Of a DNA stretch of 64,000 nt, positions 53,901 to 64,000 are shown piece by piece (the first letter of the stretch is position 1; the number at the start of each line of letters is the position of its first letter). The position numbers were made by a program, and so were the translations under genes. The notes beneath the pieces are model-generated. The model did not search any database, was not told the origin of the DNA, and was given only the letters and a program-made list of their open reading frames with translations. This DNA is from Hemibagrus wyckioides (lineage: Eukaryota; Chordata; Actinopteri; Siluriformes; Bagridae), in contig NC_080734.1 in assembly GCF_019097595.1 (NCBI RefSeq), positions 13,625,392 to 13,689,391 on the forward strand, given 5' to 3'.

Positions 53901-56121
53901 TGACCGGGTTATGTGTGTGCGCATTTGTTTTGAAGGCTGTGCAGACCGAATCCTGCACACCCTGTTGGGAAACCGGATAAATGTCTATAGAAACAGGAAG
54001 CCTTATCCTGATTTTCCCATAGTGAAATCAGCACTGGATATTACCATTCCACCTGGCTCCTTCGAGGAAGCACGCATACACGCAGGCGGACTTCACCCAT
54101 GAATATGTGCTCTCTGAAGACCAGAAGCAACAGTTCGGGATATGTAGGCTCCCCAAGAACAAGCAGATACATGCATGCAGACATGCACAATTAAAGAGTC
54201 TGGGAGGAAAGCCCATTATCTGGAGACACTATGAATCATTTGTGCCTGTGTTCCTTATTAAGAGGGCCAGGTTCCATTTTAAGAGCCTCTATCTCACTTG
54301 ACCACATCTTCAACCTCCTAGCCCCTTCTCTAAGCAGGAAGAACCGCTGTTCCCAGCACCCATGACCCCCTCCCTCTGTCTCTTGGGGGAGCTTGGGCTC
54401 AGCTGAACCGCAGTGACTGTGCATCTGCTGGGTCAGTGCACCGGCGCGTCCTGGCATGTCCCAGCATCCCACACCACGCTGCTACACTTGGCAGAAGAGA
54501 GAAATGCTGCCACAGAGGCACGCAGAAGATTTCACACATCATTAAACCTGTCCTCCGTTAGCACTATTTCACTTTTGTGGCACGAGATGAATGGAGAGGA
54601 GAAGAGAGATGAGGCAGAGTGACAGTTTGAGATGTGCTCATATTGGGTTATCTGATCCAATGAGTGCCCCTGCATTTACATAAGCGAGTAGATCTGAAGA
54701 TCTCCTCTCTCTCACCCCTAAGGCTCAAGGACAATTGACACCAATTCTCTGGGCTTCTTACCTCCAAGGACCAGAAAAGTGTTCACAAAGGACTGCAGCA
54801 GGGGCACTTATGACCTGAACAGATGCTCCTCTTAATGGCTTTACCTTTCAATTGCAGCATGCCCTCTTCCACCCCTCCACACTGTGTCTTTCTCGCAAAT
54901 CCACAATTCATACTAACCAAAGTAAACTCGCACATCGAGAGACCAAACAGTGCAGCAAAACAATGTGTTAAATAACCAAATGGCAAAGTGCAGCAGTCAT
55001 AAAACTGTCACAAAGGCAACTTAAGATAGATACATACACATTTACTCAATTGTTTTTATTTACAGTCTTTGAGAAGCATAATATACCAAAAGATACTGAT
55101 CTGAGTTTCATCAACCTGAATTCAATCTTAGGGGCCTCAACTATAATCGTTGAGACAATCTGTATTTATTTTTTATTCAATACTGTAGTCGATTTGTCCA
55201 GGCAGTCCTGCATCTCTCGTTTGCTTCTTTCAGCATTCTCTCACAGGTATTGGCTGTAGTTTCATTTATTAACCTTCAATAATCAATCAGTCTTCTCTCT
55301 TATACTTTATTCTGGCCGTCCTGAATAAACAAAACTCCTCACTTTTTCATATGAAAATAAAGTCTGTCAGGTTGGATATACAATGTCCATGGAGGAGCTT
55401 AGCCCAACGTTGGAAATGGGGGAAGGAAGGCCCTATAAGAGAGGTCAGTCATAATATCTGGTAGCACCAGGAGGCTCCTAAGTGCAATAGCCTAAGGGCG
55501 TATGCAGGGTGCTTTTTTGTGGGAACCAGGATCTCAGTTTTACTGCTGAACGGTTTATCGCATCTGGAGGACTCAAAGGTAGCTCTATCCAGTGCAATAG
55601 TGCAATAGCTGACTTCCTCTTCTAGCACCGAGGTGAGAGATTCCAGGCCTCTGCGGCTGCTTCTTATCTCTTGTTTTATAACAGATATAACGGTTTGCAT
55701 AAAAAGCCTTGATTTATATTTGCAACAGTAAAAGTGGCAGCTCTATAAATCAAACAATATGGTTAAAAAGCCTAGTAGAGCCAACCAAAACCCTCATTTC
55801 CTGATGACCAAAGGCATGATAAGAGGCCGTGATGGTGAGCTATCGAGCCTGCATCTGTCCTCCATAATAAACGGACTAATTTAAAAGGACTAGGGCTAGA
55901 CAGAGGGAAAGCAGGGCGAGGCCCAGGCACTTGTGTGACTGTTGTAGAGATAAGCTTTTAGCAATAAAAGACAATAATGTTAAAATGATATGGAAATATG
56001 CCATTTGGCTGAGATGCTTTAAACAGAGGCTTCTGACACACTTCAGCCCACAAATGGACTTCAATATGAACCCTTACCTGTCATGGGTCCGCATAAAATC
56101 CCACGACTTCTTTGTTCCATT
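44890..56121 (-). CDS. nudt14: UDP-sugar (UDP-glucose) pyrophosphatase, last four coding exons
   Basis: Cytosolic Nudix hydrolase that, in mammals, splits UDP-glucose to UMP and glucose-1-phosphate with Mg2+. Four exons (44, 65, 289 and 250 bp including stop; 215 codons) join in frame. They show [24 protein letters not shown], the Nudix region [16 protein letters not shown] then [33 protein letters not shown] and a C-terminus PKTMGVIF, all collinear with human NUDT14 as I remember it. Between AVY and the Nudix region is an acidic, proline-rich linker about 17 residues longer than in human. The Nudix box has Q in place of the consensus R (mammals have K). The N-terminal ~25-30 residues are missing from the window or unrecognised. 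Confidence 0.93.
45243..45485. repeat. Dispersed teleost repeat (…gggaggtgggac…gaggaaacccag… type)
   Basis: The wording 'ggtaatttagactagccaat', 'gttttgggaggtggga' and 'aggaggaaacccaggga' is a fish dispersed repeat I recognise but cannot name. The left end is the inverse of the fragment at 36690-36800. Confidence 0.6.
46655..47160. repeat. Dispersed repeat, degraded
   Basis: It begins 'catttatatagcgattttaac aatgg' and includes 'cacaaagcagctttgcagaa' and 'aagaaaccttgagaagaacc', phrases I recognise from dispersed repeats of fish genomes. The right boundary is uncertain. Confidence 0.45.
47882..47905. repeat. (GT)n microsatellite
   Basis: About twelve GT units in the last nudt14 intron. Confidence 0.9.
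48067..48084. repeat. (CA)n microsatellite
   Basis: About nine CA units in the last nudt14 intron, about 160 bp from the GT repeat at 47882. Confidence 0.85.
49861..50149 (-). CDS. nudt14: nudt14 exon with Nudix motif
   Basis: A 289-bp exon that starts [12 protein letters not shown] and runs through an E/G/P-rich linker ([10 protein letters not shown] ... [11 protein letters not shown]). It continues into the Nudix region [27 protein letters not shown], and ends KLRRITSYR. The glutamates of EVLEECG are the expected metal ligands. Acceptor ctctacag, donor GTGCAGAT, phase 1 to 2. Confidence 0.95.
50955..52364 (-). mobile_element. Near-complete Tc1/mariner element, inactive
   Basis: A 1410-bp element bounded by TA at 50953-50954 and 52365-52366. 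The outer termini cagtgctgtgaaaaggtttt and its inverse match for more than 25 bp, and inverted similarity continues inward to a second motif (gtccaaacctgcctggcccta / inverse) about 120-150 bp in. This is the inverted-repeat/direct-repeat layout of fish Tc1 elements. The transposase lies on the minus strand and is broken (separate entry). It is inserted in a nudt14 intron, with its transposase in the same direction as the gene. Confidence 0.92.
51127..52100 (-). pseudogene. Tc1 transposase, inactivated
   Basis: The N-terminal HTH part ([20 protein letters not shown]) begins near 52068. The middle ([17 protein letters not shown]) lies at 51646-51840, and the C-terminal half ([30 protein letters not shown]) at 51127-51609. 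In-frame stops follow WANIL (51646) and lie shortly after it. The first catalytic Asp position reads Glu (TEET for TDET), and the segment with the SPDLNPIE motif, which holds the third acidic residue, is deleted after EWIK. The copy is therefore dead by several independent lesions. Confidence 0.88.
53022..53086 (-). CDS. nudt14: nudt14 internal exon (VLIFN...LVKQFRP)
   Basis: A 65-bp exon encoding [21 protein letters not shown], listed as VSVLIFN and ILVKQFRP. The KQFRP motif is shared by ADP-sugar and UDP-sugar pyrophosphatases. Acceptor ctgttcag, donor GTAAAAAA (weak after position +4), phase 2 to 1. Both codon splits resolve to the expected Ser and Ala. Confidence 0.93.
53087..56077 (-). 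other. nudt14 intron
   Basis: Intron of 2991 bp. The block 54300-54560 is GC-rich and non-repetitive, unlike the AT-rich remainder. No coding exon is missing, as the flanking codon split gives the expected Ser. No transposon was recognised. Confidence 0.6.
56078..56121 (-). CDS. nudt14: nudt14 internal exon (WDFMRTHDS)
   Basis: A 44-bp exon encoding [14 protein letters not shown] plus two bases of Ser. It aligns with the start of the conserved N-terminal strand of NUDT14. Acceptor cttttacag, donor GTAAGGGT, phase 0 to 2. It is too short to show as an open frame and was found by reading the DNA. Confidence 0.9.
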
Positions 56122-57574
56122 CTGTAAAAGGGGGAAAAAGCCATAATGTGAACATGTTTATGTGTAAAAATTAACAATTAGATTACTTCATCATATTTAG
56201 GAATGGAAATTGGTTATTATAAGAGCTGCACAATATGAACAAATGGATTATACTGCTCTCATACAGTTCCCTAAATACAGTGATTAATACAACAATTTAA
56301 AAGAATGGTGAGAGAAATATTTTGATCCCTCCAGTGTTTTATTTATTAAAGCAAATCGAAAATCTCTAAACCTGCTCAGAATACTTGTAGAAAACACACA
56401 AAAAAAAAGAAAAGTATTTGCATTTTTAAATATACCATGCAGCCCTTATCACCATATTGAGAGCTATTAATTATGACAAAATGTCTTGATGAAATTAATA
56501 AAAATGCTACCATAAACTAAAGTACTATTTACTTAAAATCATTAAAATAATAATTTATTTTATGTGACAGATAATTCTTTGGAAATGAACCATAATCATT
56601 GGTATTGAAGTGGAGCTGAAATAAGCTCAGTGCTGCTGGTGTTCACAACACAAGTGGATTCCTCAGTTCTCTTTCTGGATATTTCAGCACTCATGAGATC
56701 TCAGACCACTCTTTTGTTCACTCCTGTACCGTAGGGTATTAGCTGTGTAACACTGAATTATGTATGGTGTCGTTTAAAATGGTGGCTGTGCATGATGCTA
56801 TCATTTGGCTGTGGATGTAGTGAACCATAAAAACTAATGCATGCTTCATGCCATAGATCTTCTGACTGTTTAGCTCTTGCGTGACAAAATCCATGCATAC
56901 ACCATATATAATGCAACAATAATAATATACACCACTACAGCGGTCACTAACACATTACTATTGTTACTCCTGCCTACTTAAGCTTGATAGAGTAACCGTT
57001 AGTACCACAGTGCCTCTATTAGGCTACTTGTCATATCTGAAGGCCGTACTTAATTTCTGTTTGGTGAAATAAAGCTAGAGCTGACACGCAAGTCTTTCTG
57101 CTTTATGGATAAAGCAGAAAGAAGAAAAACAACCTGGTGGACGAAATCGTTTTGTTTTCACAATGCACAAATGAAGTGGACCACAAAATAAACCCCAAAC
57201 GTTCAGCTGTGGGGTCCGGCTCTGAGACCACTTGGAACGTGGAGAGTGTTTTCACACTCGGTTCGTTTCAGCCTATTTAAGTGCACTCAGTGCTCCCTCC
57301 CCCTTGATCTGAGCCATATGTGAATACTTCAGATGAACTCAAGCCCCCCAAAACTCAGACCATCTCGAGAAAGTCGACAGGACCCCTACTGAATGTCTAA
57401 AGTAGCTAAAGAAAATGAGACAAAGGTGGGTGCAAGCACAAGACTAATTAAGACAGTCAGTTATTCAGCAGCTATTTGTCCAAGAGTATAAATGAAAACG
57501 CCCTCCTACCATGTACAAAAGAAGTTAATAAAACATGATCCAAGGATTAAATTCGGTTCCATCACGATAAGACG

Positions 57575-57752
57575 CATTTGGCGAGAGTGGTGTTGGACTA
57601 CTGATCAGAAGGTTGCGAATCCCAGGTCCATCAAGCTGCCACGGCTGGGCCCTTGAGCAATGCCTTTAACCCACAATTGCTCAGTTGTATAAAATGAAAT
57701 AAATCATAAGTCGCTCTGGATAAGGGCATCTGCTAAATGCCAGAAATGTACA
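57575..57752 (+). mobile_element. tRNA-derived SINE
   Basis: It contains a polymerase III B-box-like stretch ggttgcgaatccc near 57611 and the conserved body gtcgctctggataagggcat then ctgctaaatgcc, a core I recognise from many fish SINEs. It ends in tgtacatgtaaatgt. No coding capacity. Confidence 0.75.
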
Positions 57753-58084
57753 TGTAAATGTCAAGCCTCGGATTAATTTCGCTAATTAAGTGTGGAAACA
57801 AAGTAAATAAGCATGACGTACTATGCTCTGATTAAAGCTGGTATTTTAAAACTGGATCTAAACTCACATGTGAATAAAATATCAACTCTGTGTGGCTCTG
57901 GGTGGTAAAAATCCTTAGTCTAGCATACTTTAAATGAAAGAACAGACTGCTCCTTAAATCTGTGGTATACACTGATCTACAGAACATGCTACAGTGAATG
58001 AAAGGAAAAATGAGCATCATGCTCACTCTTACTGTATGCGTATATACGTTTTCAACCAATCATAGTGCATGCTACGCCTTTCCA

Positions 58085-58425
58085 CTGTGTGGCTGAGGGG
58101 ATTTGTGTTCATTCAGCCACAAGAGCATTAGTGAGATCAGGTACTGATGCTGGGTGAGGAGATCTGAGGTGCAGTCAGTGTTCCAGTTTACGCTGGAAGT
58201 GAGGTTGAGCTCAGGGCTTTTTGCAAGACACTCGAGTACTTCCACATCAACACAACTTTATTTGCTTTGTGCACAGGGGCACTGTCATGCTCGAACAGGT
58301 TTGCCTTCCCAAGTTGCTGTGAAGGGAAACCATAACGCTACAGCATACAAAGCTAGATTTGTGGTAACAGATTGGGGGAAGAACCTTATATGGGTGTGTC
58401 CACAAACTTTTGGCCATATAGTGTA
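58085..58425 (-). mobile_element. Tc1-like relic, third copy of the 16064 family
   Basis: It shares with 30760-31156 the phrases cacaagagcattagt, tgatgctgggtgagga and cagtcagtgttccagtt, the transposase-derived ctttgtgcacaggggcactg, and the terminus cttttggccatatagtgta. It is internally deleted and has no open frame. Confidence 0.72.
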
Positions 58426-58858
58426 CATCCGAGGCGTGAACATTGCTAACGATAAATACTGTCACGTGCAGAAATAAAACATCGTTTTGCTTGCTGGTGG
58501 ACAGGATGTGTATTAAGAAACAGGAAGACAAACAGCCACACACTGGTTTTTTTTTAACGTTCACAGACGTCCAAGTTCATCTAGGAGAAATCAATTTAAA
58601 GTGAAAGTAACCACTACCAGAAGCACGTGAGTCTTTCCCTTCTTGTTCAAGGAATTGGCTTTTCCTCCTTGGAATGTTATTTGTGTTTAATCTTACCACT
58701 GCAACAACAACACAACAACAGGAAAGCATGGTTTCCCTTCATGGCGCCATAACGAGGGGTTAAAAATCATAACCGCTACAGCTGAAGTGTAGACTGGAAT
58801 CTCTGCTAATGTTGGGCTGGAATAGGTTGAAAGTTAGATGATATATATTTTTTTTCAG

Positions 58859-59051
58859 ACAGTCTTTAAGAATGCCTTCGAGAAAAGAAGGTGGTATTGA
58901 AATCAATCTTCGTGGCTGGATGGGGAAGCTGTCTCAAGGTTGCGATGGACATGCAGTTACACGCATAACACCAGCTGTATTAACAAGAGTTCATCATGAA
59001 TGGGAGAGAGACGTCTCGGCACGTGCTTACAAGGAAATGGCGATCATGTAA
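58859..59051 (+). other. Candidate short open frame with acceptor-like upstream sequence
   Basis: A run of T followed by CAG (58848-58858) resembles a splice acceptor. From there a frame is open to TAA at 59049-59051, with an internal ATG at 58872 giving 59 codons (begins MPSRKEGGIEINLRGW). An AATAAA-like hexamer overlaps the stop. I do not recognise the protein. It could be the terminal exon of an unknown plus-strand transcript or a chance open frame. Confidence 0.2.
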
Positions 59052-62000
59052 ATAAAGCTTCTTAAGTTTTGCTTCAAAGTCATTTCCGCTATGTATAGAG
59101 GCTTCTTAAAAGCATGCTGTAGTTTAGACATATGATTTTTTTTTTTATTTTAAGAATGCGTACACAATACATTTTCAACCCCACAGTTCACTGGCATTTT
59201 TCATTACCAGTTCATGCATGCACTCTTTACATAGACAACAAGAACACAGGGCGTTGTACAATTCTCAGGTATTTTACCTTGGGTATTAGCATGAATACAG
59301 TACATAAGAGGTATGCACTGTGTACTGTCAGTCTTTCCCAATTTTTTTCTGAATAAAAATGTTTTTTTGGGTTTTTGTTATAGTTCATATGAAAGCAGAC
59401 CCCTAGGGCTTTAAGAAGTTGTAGTTTTTCAGTTTTTATCTAGCCTGCGAAGGGCAATAAATTCATATAAAAAATATTTATTTTTTAAATATTTATTTAT
59501 TTTATTTTTAAATAGTTTATTTTTTACACAAATATTTTTATCTTAAATAAAGTAAATGCATTTCTGCTCTCCGAGATCCCCCGAGTACTTGTTCATAAAA
59601 TCCGAAGCCGTTGTTTTCAACCACCAAAATTCAGTGCAAGTTTATCTGAACAGAATTAAAAAGGTCTCACGCAGCAAGCCAACAGTATCCTGACTAATTT
59701 TACATCAGACTTGCAGCTACAAATAAATCATTCATTTATTTATACTATAGGATTTATAGGGTTAAAATCCCCCCCAAACTAGTCATTTTCAGTCTAAAGC
59801 AGTGAGGAGTTCTGACTATGACTCAAAAATATTTCAATACCCCTCCGGTGTCCAGTCAGATTCCACCAGTATTCCCTGATTTGTTTGGCCAAATTGATTT
59901 AATATAACAGGCAACTAATTTTAATGCTCAATTAACAACGTTGTAGGAAATTACAGAAATTAAACATGACACACTACATTGTAATTCTTGATGTAGCAAG
60001 CATCTAGAACAACTGTATACACTGAGCACCACAGGAAGCTGATTTGTGTGTTACACATGGGCATCACATCGGCAATCATATCAATTTGACAGCTATGACG
60101 GATTTGACTTCAACTGTAAATGCAAGCGGTAAATGTCTCTTTAGGCTTTCAAGCAATAGTTGGACTGGGTTTGTTAGTAATGACTGGGTTGGTTAGTAAT
60201 GAAGGCCAGCAGGGTTACAAAACATCTGTTAGGACACGGACAATCACTAAAACCTGACAACAAAAAAAAACACAGCCCTTCATCCTGGTTCAACACCCTG
60301 AGCATGACCCACTCAATCAGAGTGGCAAGAGAGCTCGGTTAATAAATAGCAAATCTCCATTAACGGAAATGTTCATGCTTAACATTAACCGGGGCACTGG
60401 CCTAAAACGACGGTGCGGGGAGTGTGACTCTGCATGCAGCTTTAGTAAGCAAAGCGTGGCCAGAGAGACCCACGGGGTCACCGCTGCTCCTGCACGTGAC
60501 ACAGATTTTGCCTCCAAAGCTTGCCCTTGTGGAGGGAAAATTTGCATATGTATGTCAGATGTGTGAAAATAGTCTCATTTAACTTGGACATGACGAAAAT
60601 CCCTCAAAGAAAGCTTCATGAGGTTTTTACACTGAGAAAAACTTGGGGGAAAAAAAGCTTTCAATTAAAATGTTCATTTATACCTACAACCTGTGAAATT
60701 CTTAATTAAAACACTTTTCTTTAACCGGATTATGCAGTGTCTTTTTTTTTTTTTTTAAAGCTGTTAAATCGCAAGACACATTTAAAAATAGCATGCACAC
60801 CTTTTTGCTCGAGCTAATTTCCATGCACTTCAGAGGCTGTAAGGAATCGAGAATTATAATAAATGCCTGTTGTATTACACGCCAGGGCAGAGGTGTTTAC
60901 CCTCTTCCTCAGTACTTCAAAGTGAGCCACACATTTTTGTGTAGGCGAGAAATCCATCATTTCTTCCCATTGGGCAAGGTGAGTAGGGATGAACACGACC
61001 CATCAATGGCAAGTGCGTACTTGAGTGCATAGTTGTGGAGGTGGAAGTAGGCATGTTTAGATAGGGGATAACAATGCAAGATAGCTGGTAAGCTTCCAAA
61101 TGGACATCTTCAGTCCACGGTACACATGCCAACCCACAGACACACTCTGGGTACATGTGCGTACAAAGATGGGCGCTTGTGTATTTTATTTAGGAATTTA
61201 CACAAACTTCGGTTCGTACCTGGAAATATAGCTGCGTAAAAATTGTGATGCAATCATGCCTGCTTTTCACGAGCTTGAGAGATCAGATTCCACTGAAAGT
61301 AAAACTATTACCTCCATCTAACCCTGATGATCGTGACAGCTGACCAGAGCAGACTCATAAGAGGGAAAGACATGCAAGTTCATACAAAGCTGGTACGCTA
61401 CTAGCGTGAAGGCACTGTGCTGACGCGACACGCCCGGAAAGTGCAAGTGATGCACAGGCTGTCATCCAGCCACATGCTCTTACAAGAAAAGCTCAAACCG
61501 ATGGAGGCCTTAAAGGCTGAGAAAACAGTTTTAAAGTGGAACCTTAGGTTTACAGAGCTCCTCTGTAATTACTGCCATAAGATCTTGCTGCATCATCAAA
61601 CAATGCCGGAAACCCTTCCAAGTACTTTCGCCTTGGGCCAGTGTCAAACGAGTACTTTCACTCTAAGCCCTCATCAACCCCTTTGAGATCGTGCTAAACC
61701 TACCGTCATTTCTTTGGAAAATGCTTACAAAATGAGAACAAATGTTAAGTTGTCTGTTGTACAATCTAGTAAAGTCTAACAGGTATATACTGTATATATG
61801 ACTGGAAATAAGTACTTCCAGTATAAATAAGAACAAGTTAGATCAAATAAAGATATATAATATATAGTTTGTAAGAAGGTTTGTTTACTTGGAAACTGCG
61901 CTATTGGCAGATCAAAATGTTATTGTTCAGCATTACTGAATATAATAAAAGCATATAGTCTATATAAAGAACAGCATACAGGAATCCAAGAGCTTTTCAG

Positions 62001-64000
62001 AGATGCATTTTAACCAAACAATGAAAGCAAAGTGAGAGGCAGGAAAATCCCACACCTTTCACAGCACCACTTATATAAGTAATATATTTTTTTTTAAATG
62101 TTATCTTCCAACAAATAAATTGTTAACCAGATATCAGATCAGACGTGCTAAAAGAATCTCCAATATTACTATATACTATGAAAACTTAAGAAGTCCAACA
62201 CTGAGATGAGTGTTTCCATCAACTTCCCATAGACCTTTTCAGTACAGTAGAAAGACTCATTGCAGGATGATTCGTTTAAATGGACCATTTCTTTTGGAGG
62301 AATTGAATTATGTGTACCCAACTGACTGAGATGCACACGCCAAGTGCTTGATAAATTTCAAACCCTGATCAGTGAAACAGGCCTGATTGTTCTTACTCAT
62401 TATTTTGCTATCGCAATACAGTTTATGTTGGTGTCCAAGTTAAACTTTTTTTTCATTGTGAAAGGATATAAAATTTTTACAATGCTGTAAAAAAAAACAT
62501 GCAAAATATAAACTGACATATAACCATTACTGTAATTTCCAAACCAAACTGCCCATGGTCCATGAGAATACATTGGCTTGTCTGGTCAAGTTGATCAGTG
62601 TAATTGCACCATGTTGCATTGTTAGTGATGATCCCTTGCTAAGGGACACTAGGCTACAGTGACCTGCTGAAGTACCAGCGTAGGCTTTAATGTCTATCCT
62701 CATGCAGGCCAAGTACTATGCGTGGTGTACGCACAGATGGTAGGGCTCCTCATTATCAGGGCCACTCACTAGGTAAGTGTGAAAAGCCCTTTGGGACCCT
62801 GGGAAATCTCTAAGACAGTGATTACGATAGAGATTGAAAGGCCAAAAGGAGGAGGGGGAGATAAGACTCAAAAATTAATGTTCTTTCCCTGGCTCTACTT
62901 GCAATAAAGGATCAGAAGTGAAAGGGGGTGGTGAGGTAGGCCTTGTACTTTTAGGATGCTTAAAGTCTAATTACCATCGACTCCCAGTTTATAACACTGT
63001 GACCCCGGGAGCTGTCATGAATTCAATTGTCAGCATGCTGCCGTTTACAATCAGGGCCTTTAATTCCCACCATGTGCTGTACAATTTCTCAGGATTTAAA
63101 GCCGTCCTCACACTCTATCCCCACCAGGCAATCACACTCAGCCAGTATTAGAAATGAGTATTCATGGGGATAGAGACGCTAACTGAGTGTGTGGCTGAAG
63201 AGTGCAGGTGGCAATTAAACCCCTGCAGAAATCACACATGAGAGGATGGAGAACCAAAGATGGAGGTGCTGTGATGTGTTCAAAGCATCAACTAAAATTC
63301 TACTGGACTGCTGCAGAATTTATAAGGGATAAGAACAGATCTCTTGCAAACCTTTAATGGACAAAAGGTTGGGAGTTATATCTCTATTGAAGTGAAAACT
63401 AGTATGATGCAGTGCCAGATGATGGATTTTACCATACCATTGATATCGGGGAAATAGAAAGTACATAGAAACTTGCATTCAGTTTAAATCTGTGTACTAT
63501 TCACAGTGGTGGTGCAGACAGATTTTTATCACTGGATACAGCACACTAACGCTATATTGCCCACATGAGCGGTAAAATTAGAGCTAGGTTGGTTAAGTTT
63601 AGAACACGAAAGCAAGCAAAAGCAGGGTAAACTGAATCACAAGAGAAAGAGAAGAGCCAGACGTGCATTGAACTCTTCTACATTAACAGATGCTCCTGTT
63701 AGCCCCGCCTCCTACCCTTGTGCTGTCGACTCCCCCTCGCTTTCTGTCAAGGTAAATGGAAAACGATACGAGTTTCATTAATATGAAATCAATCCTGACG
63801 ACATGTTAGTCTTAACTATCCTTAGCTAATTTTAAACAAGTACATAACATCACTTAACATCAAGATACTCGACATCACTTTACTATATTTATCCGAGCCA
63901 AATTTTGGTTACAAACTATGTTTTCATGGGTTTCATGGGCTGAAACAGAAAAAGGCGAAACAAGTTTGACCAAAAAAGGTTAAAAAGAAGTGTAAGAAAT

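Larger units (their letters stand above)
56122..64000. other. Upstream/first-intron region of nudt14
   Basis: About 7.9 kb right of the first recognised nudt14 exon. It should contain either its first intron or the 5' part of the gene, but no exon for the N-terminus could be identified. It holds a SINE (57575-57752), a Tc1 relic (58085-58425), a candidate short open frame (58859-59051), AT-rich DNA (59380-59560) and GC-richer non-repetitive blocks at 60330-60570 and 62930-63180. Confidence 0.5.

Noticed and set aside
53896..54102. Plus-strand 68-codon frame in a nudt14 intron
   Set aside because: No recognisable domain and no surrounding gene signals; overlapping frames on the opposite strand are equally long.
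61219..61291. Minus-strand segment between a cttttactttcag acceptor-like site and a CAG|GTACGA donor, ending ...TQLYFQ, considered as the missing nudt14 exon
   Set aside because: The frame that would join NGTKKSWDF contains a TGA near its 5' end, and the encoded residues do not resemble the SPYLRP...LHYRQ stretch expected from mammals.
61417..61686. Plus-strand 89-codon frame beginning MLTRHARKVQVMHRL
   Set aside because: No family is recognisable, no splice or promoter context, and its length is within chance expectation for this much sequence.

Overview
The window is vertebrate genomic DNA, almost certainly from a ray-finned fish. Small exons are separated by introns of 85 bp to 9.5 kb, CA/GA microsatellites are frequent, and there are many decayed Tc1/mariner elements and teleost-type dispersed repeats. 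I cannot name the species. The repeat content would suit an otophysan such as a catfish, but that is a guess.

Two protein-coding genes are supported, both on the minus strand. The first is jag2 (a Jagged2-type Notch ligand). It runs from its start codon at 28871 leftwards through 17 coding exons to 136, and then leaves the window. All 17 exons join in frame and give 787 codons plus one base: signal peptide, MNNL domain, DSL domain and EGF repeats 1-14. EGF15-16, the juxtamembrane cysteine-rich region, the membrane segment and the cytoplasmic tail lie beyond the left edge.

The second gene is nudt14 (UDP-sugar pyrophosphatase, Nudix family), of which the last four coding exons lie between 56121 and 44890. 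Its first coding exon or exons, with the N-terminal ~25-30 residues, were not found and may lie right of the window or be too short and divergent to recognise. The order jag2-nudt14 with both genes on one strand matches human 14q32 (JAG2-NUDT14) as I remember it, so this looks like an ancient syntenic block. The two genes have no known functional link: one encodes a cell-surface Notch ligand, the other a cytosolic nucleotide-sugar hydrolase.

Layout: 1-28871 jag2 exons and introns. The two largest introns (18446-27898 and 11664-18390) hold microsatellites, a Tc1 relic and several non-repetitive blocks that could be enhancers. 28872-29320 is the jag2 5' leader and proximal promoter, with CCAAT boxes between a CA/CG tract and a long GA tract. 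29321-44889 is intergenic DNA with Tc1-type relics, an inverted-terminal-repeat MITE and older dispersed repeats. 44890-56121 is nudt14, whose second-last intron in the window contains a nearly full-length but inactivated Tc1 element with intact ends. 56122-64000 is the upstream or first-intron region of nudt14, with a SINE, another Tc1 relic and one 59-codon open frame preceded by a good splice-acceptor-like sequence.

No tRNA, rRNA, CRISPR array or novel multi-gene system was seen. The points most worth checking are the short open frame at 58859-59051, the putative regulatory blocks in jag2 intron 2, and the fused or altered EGF units of jag2.
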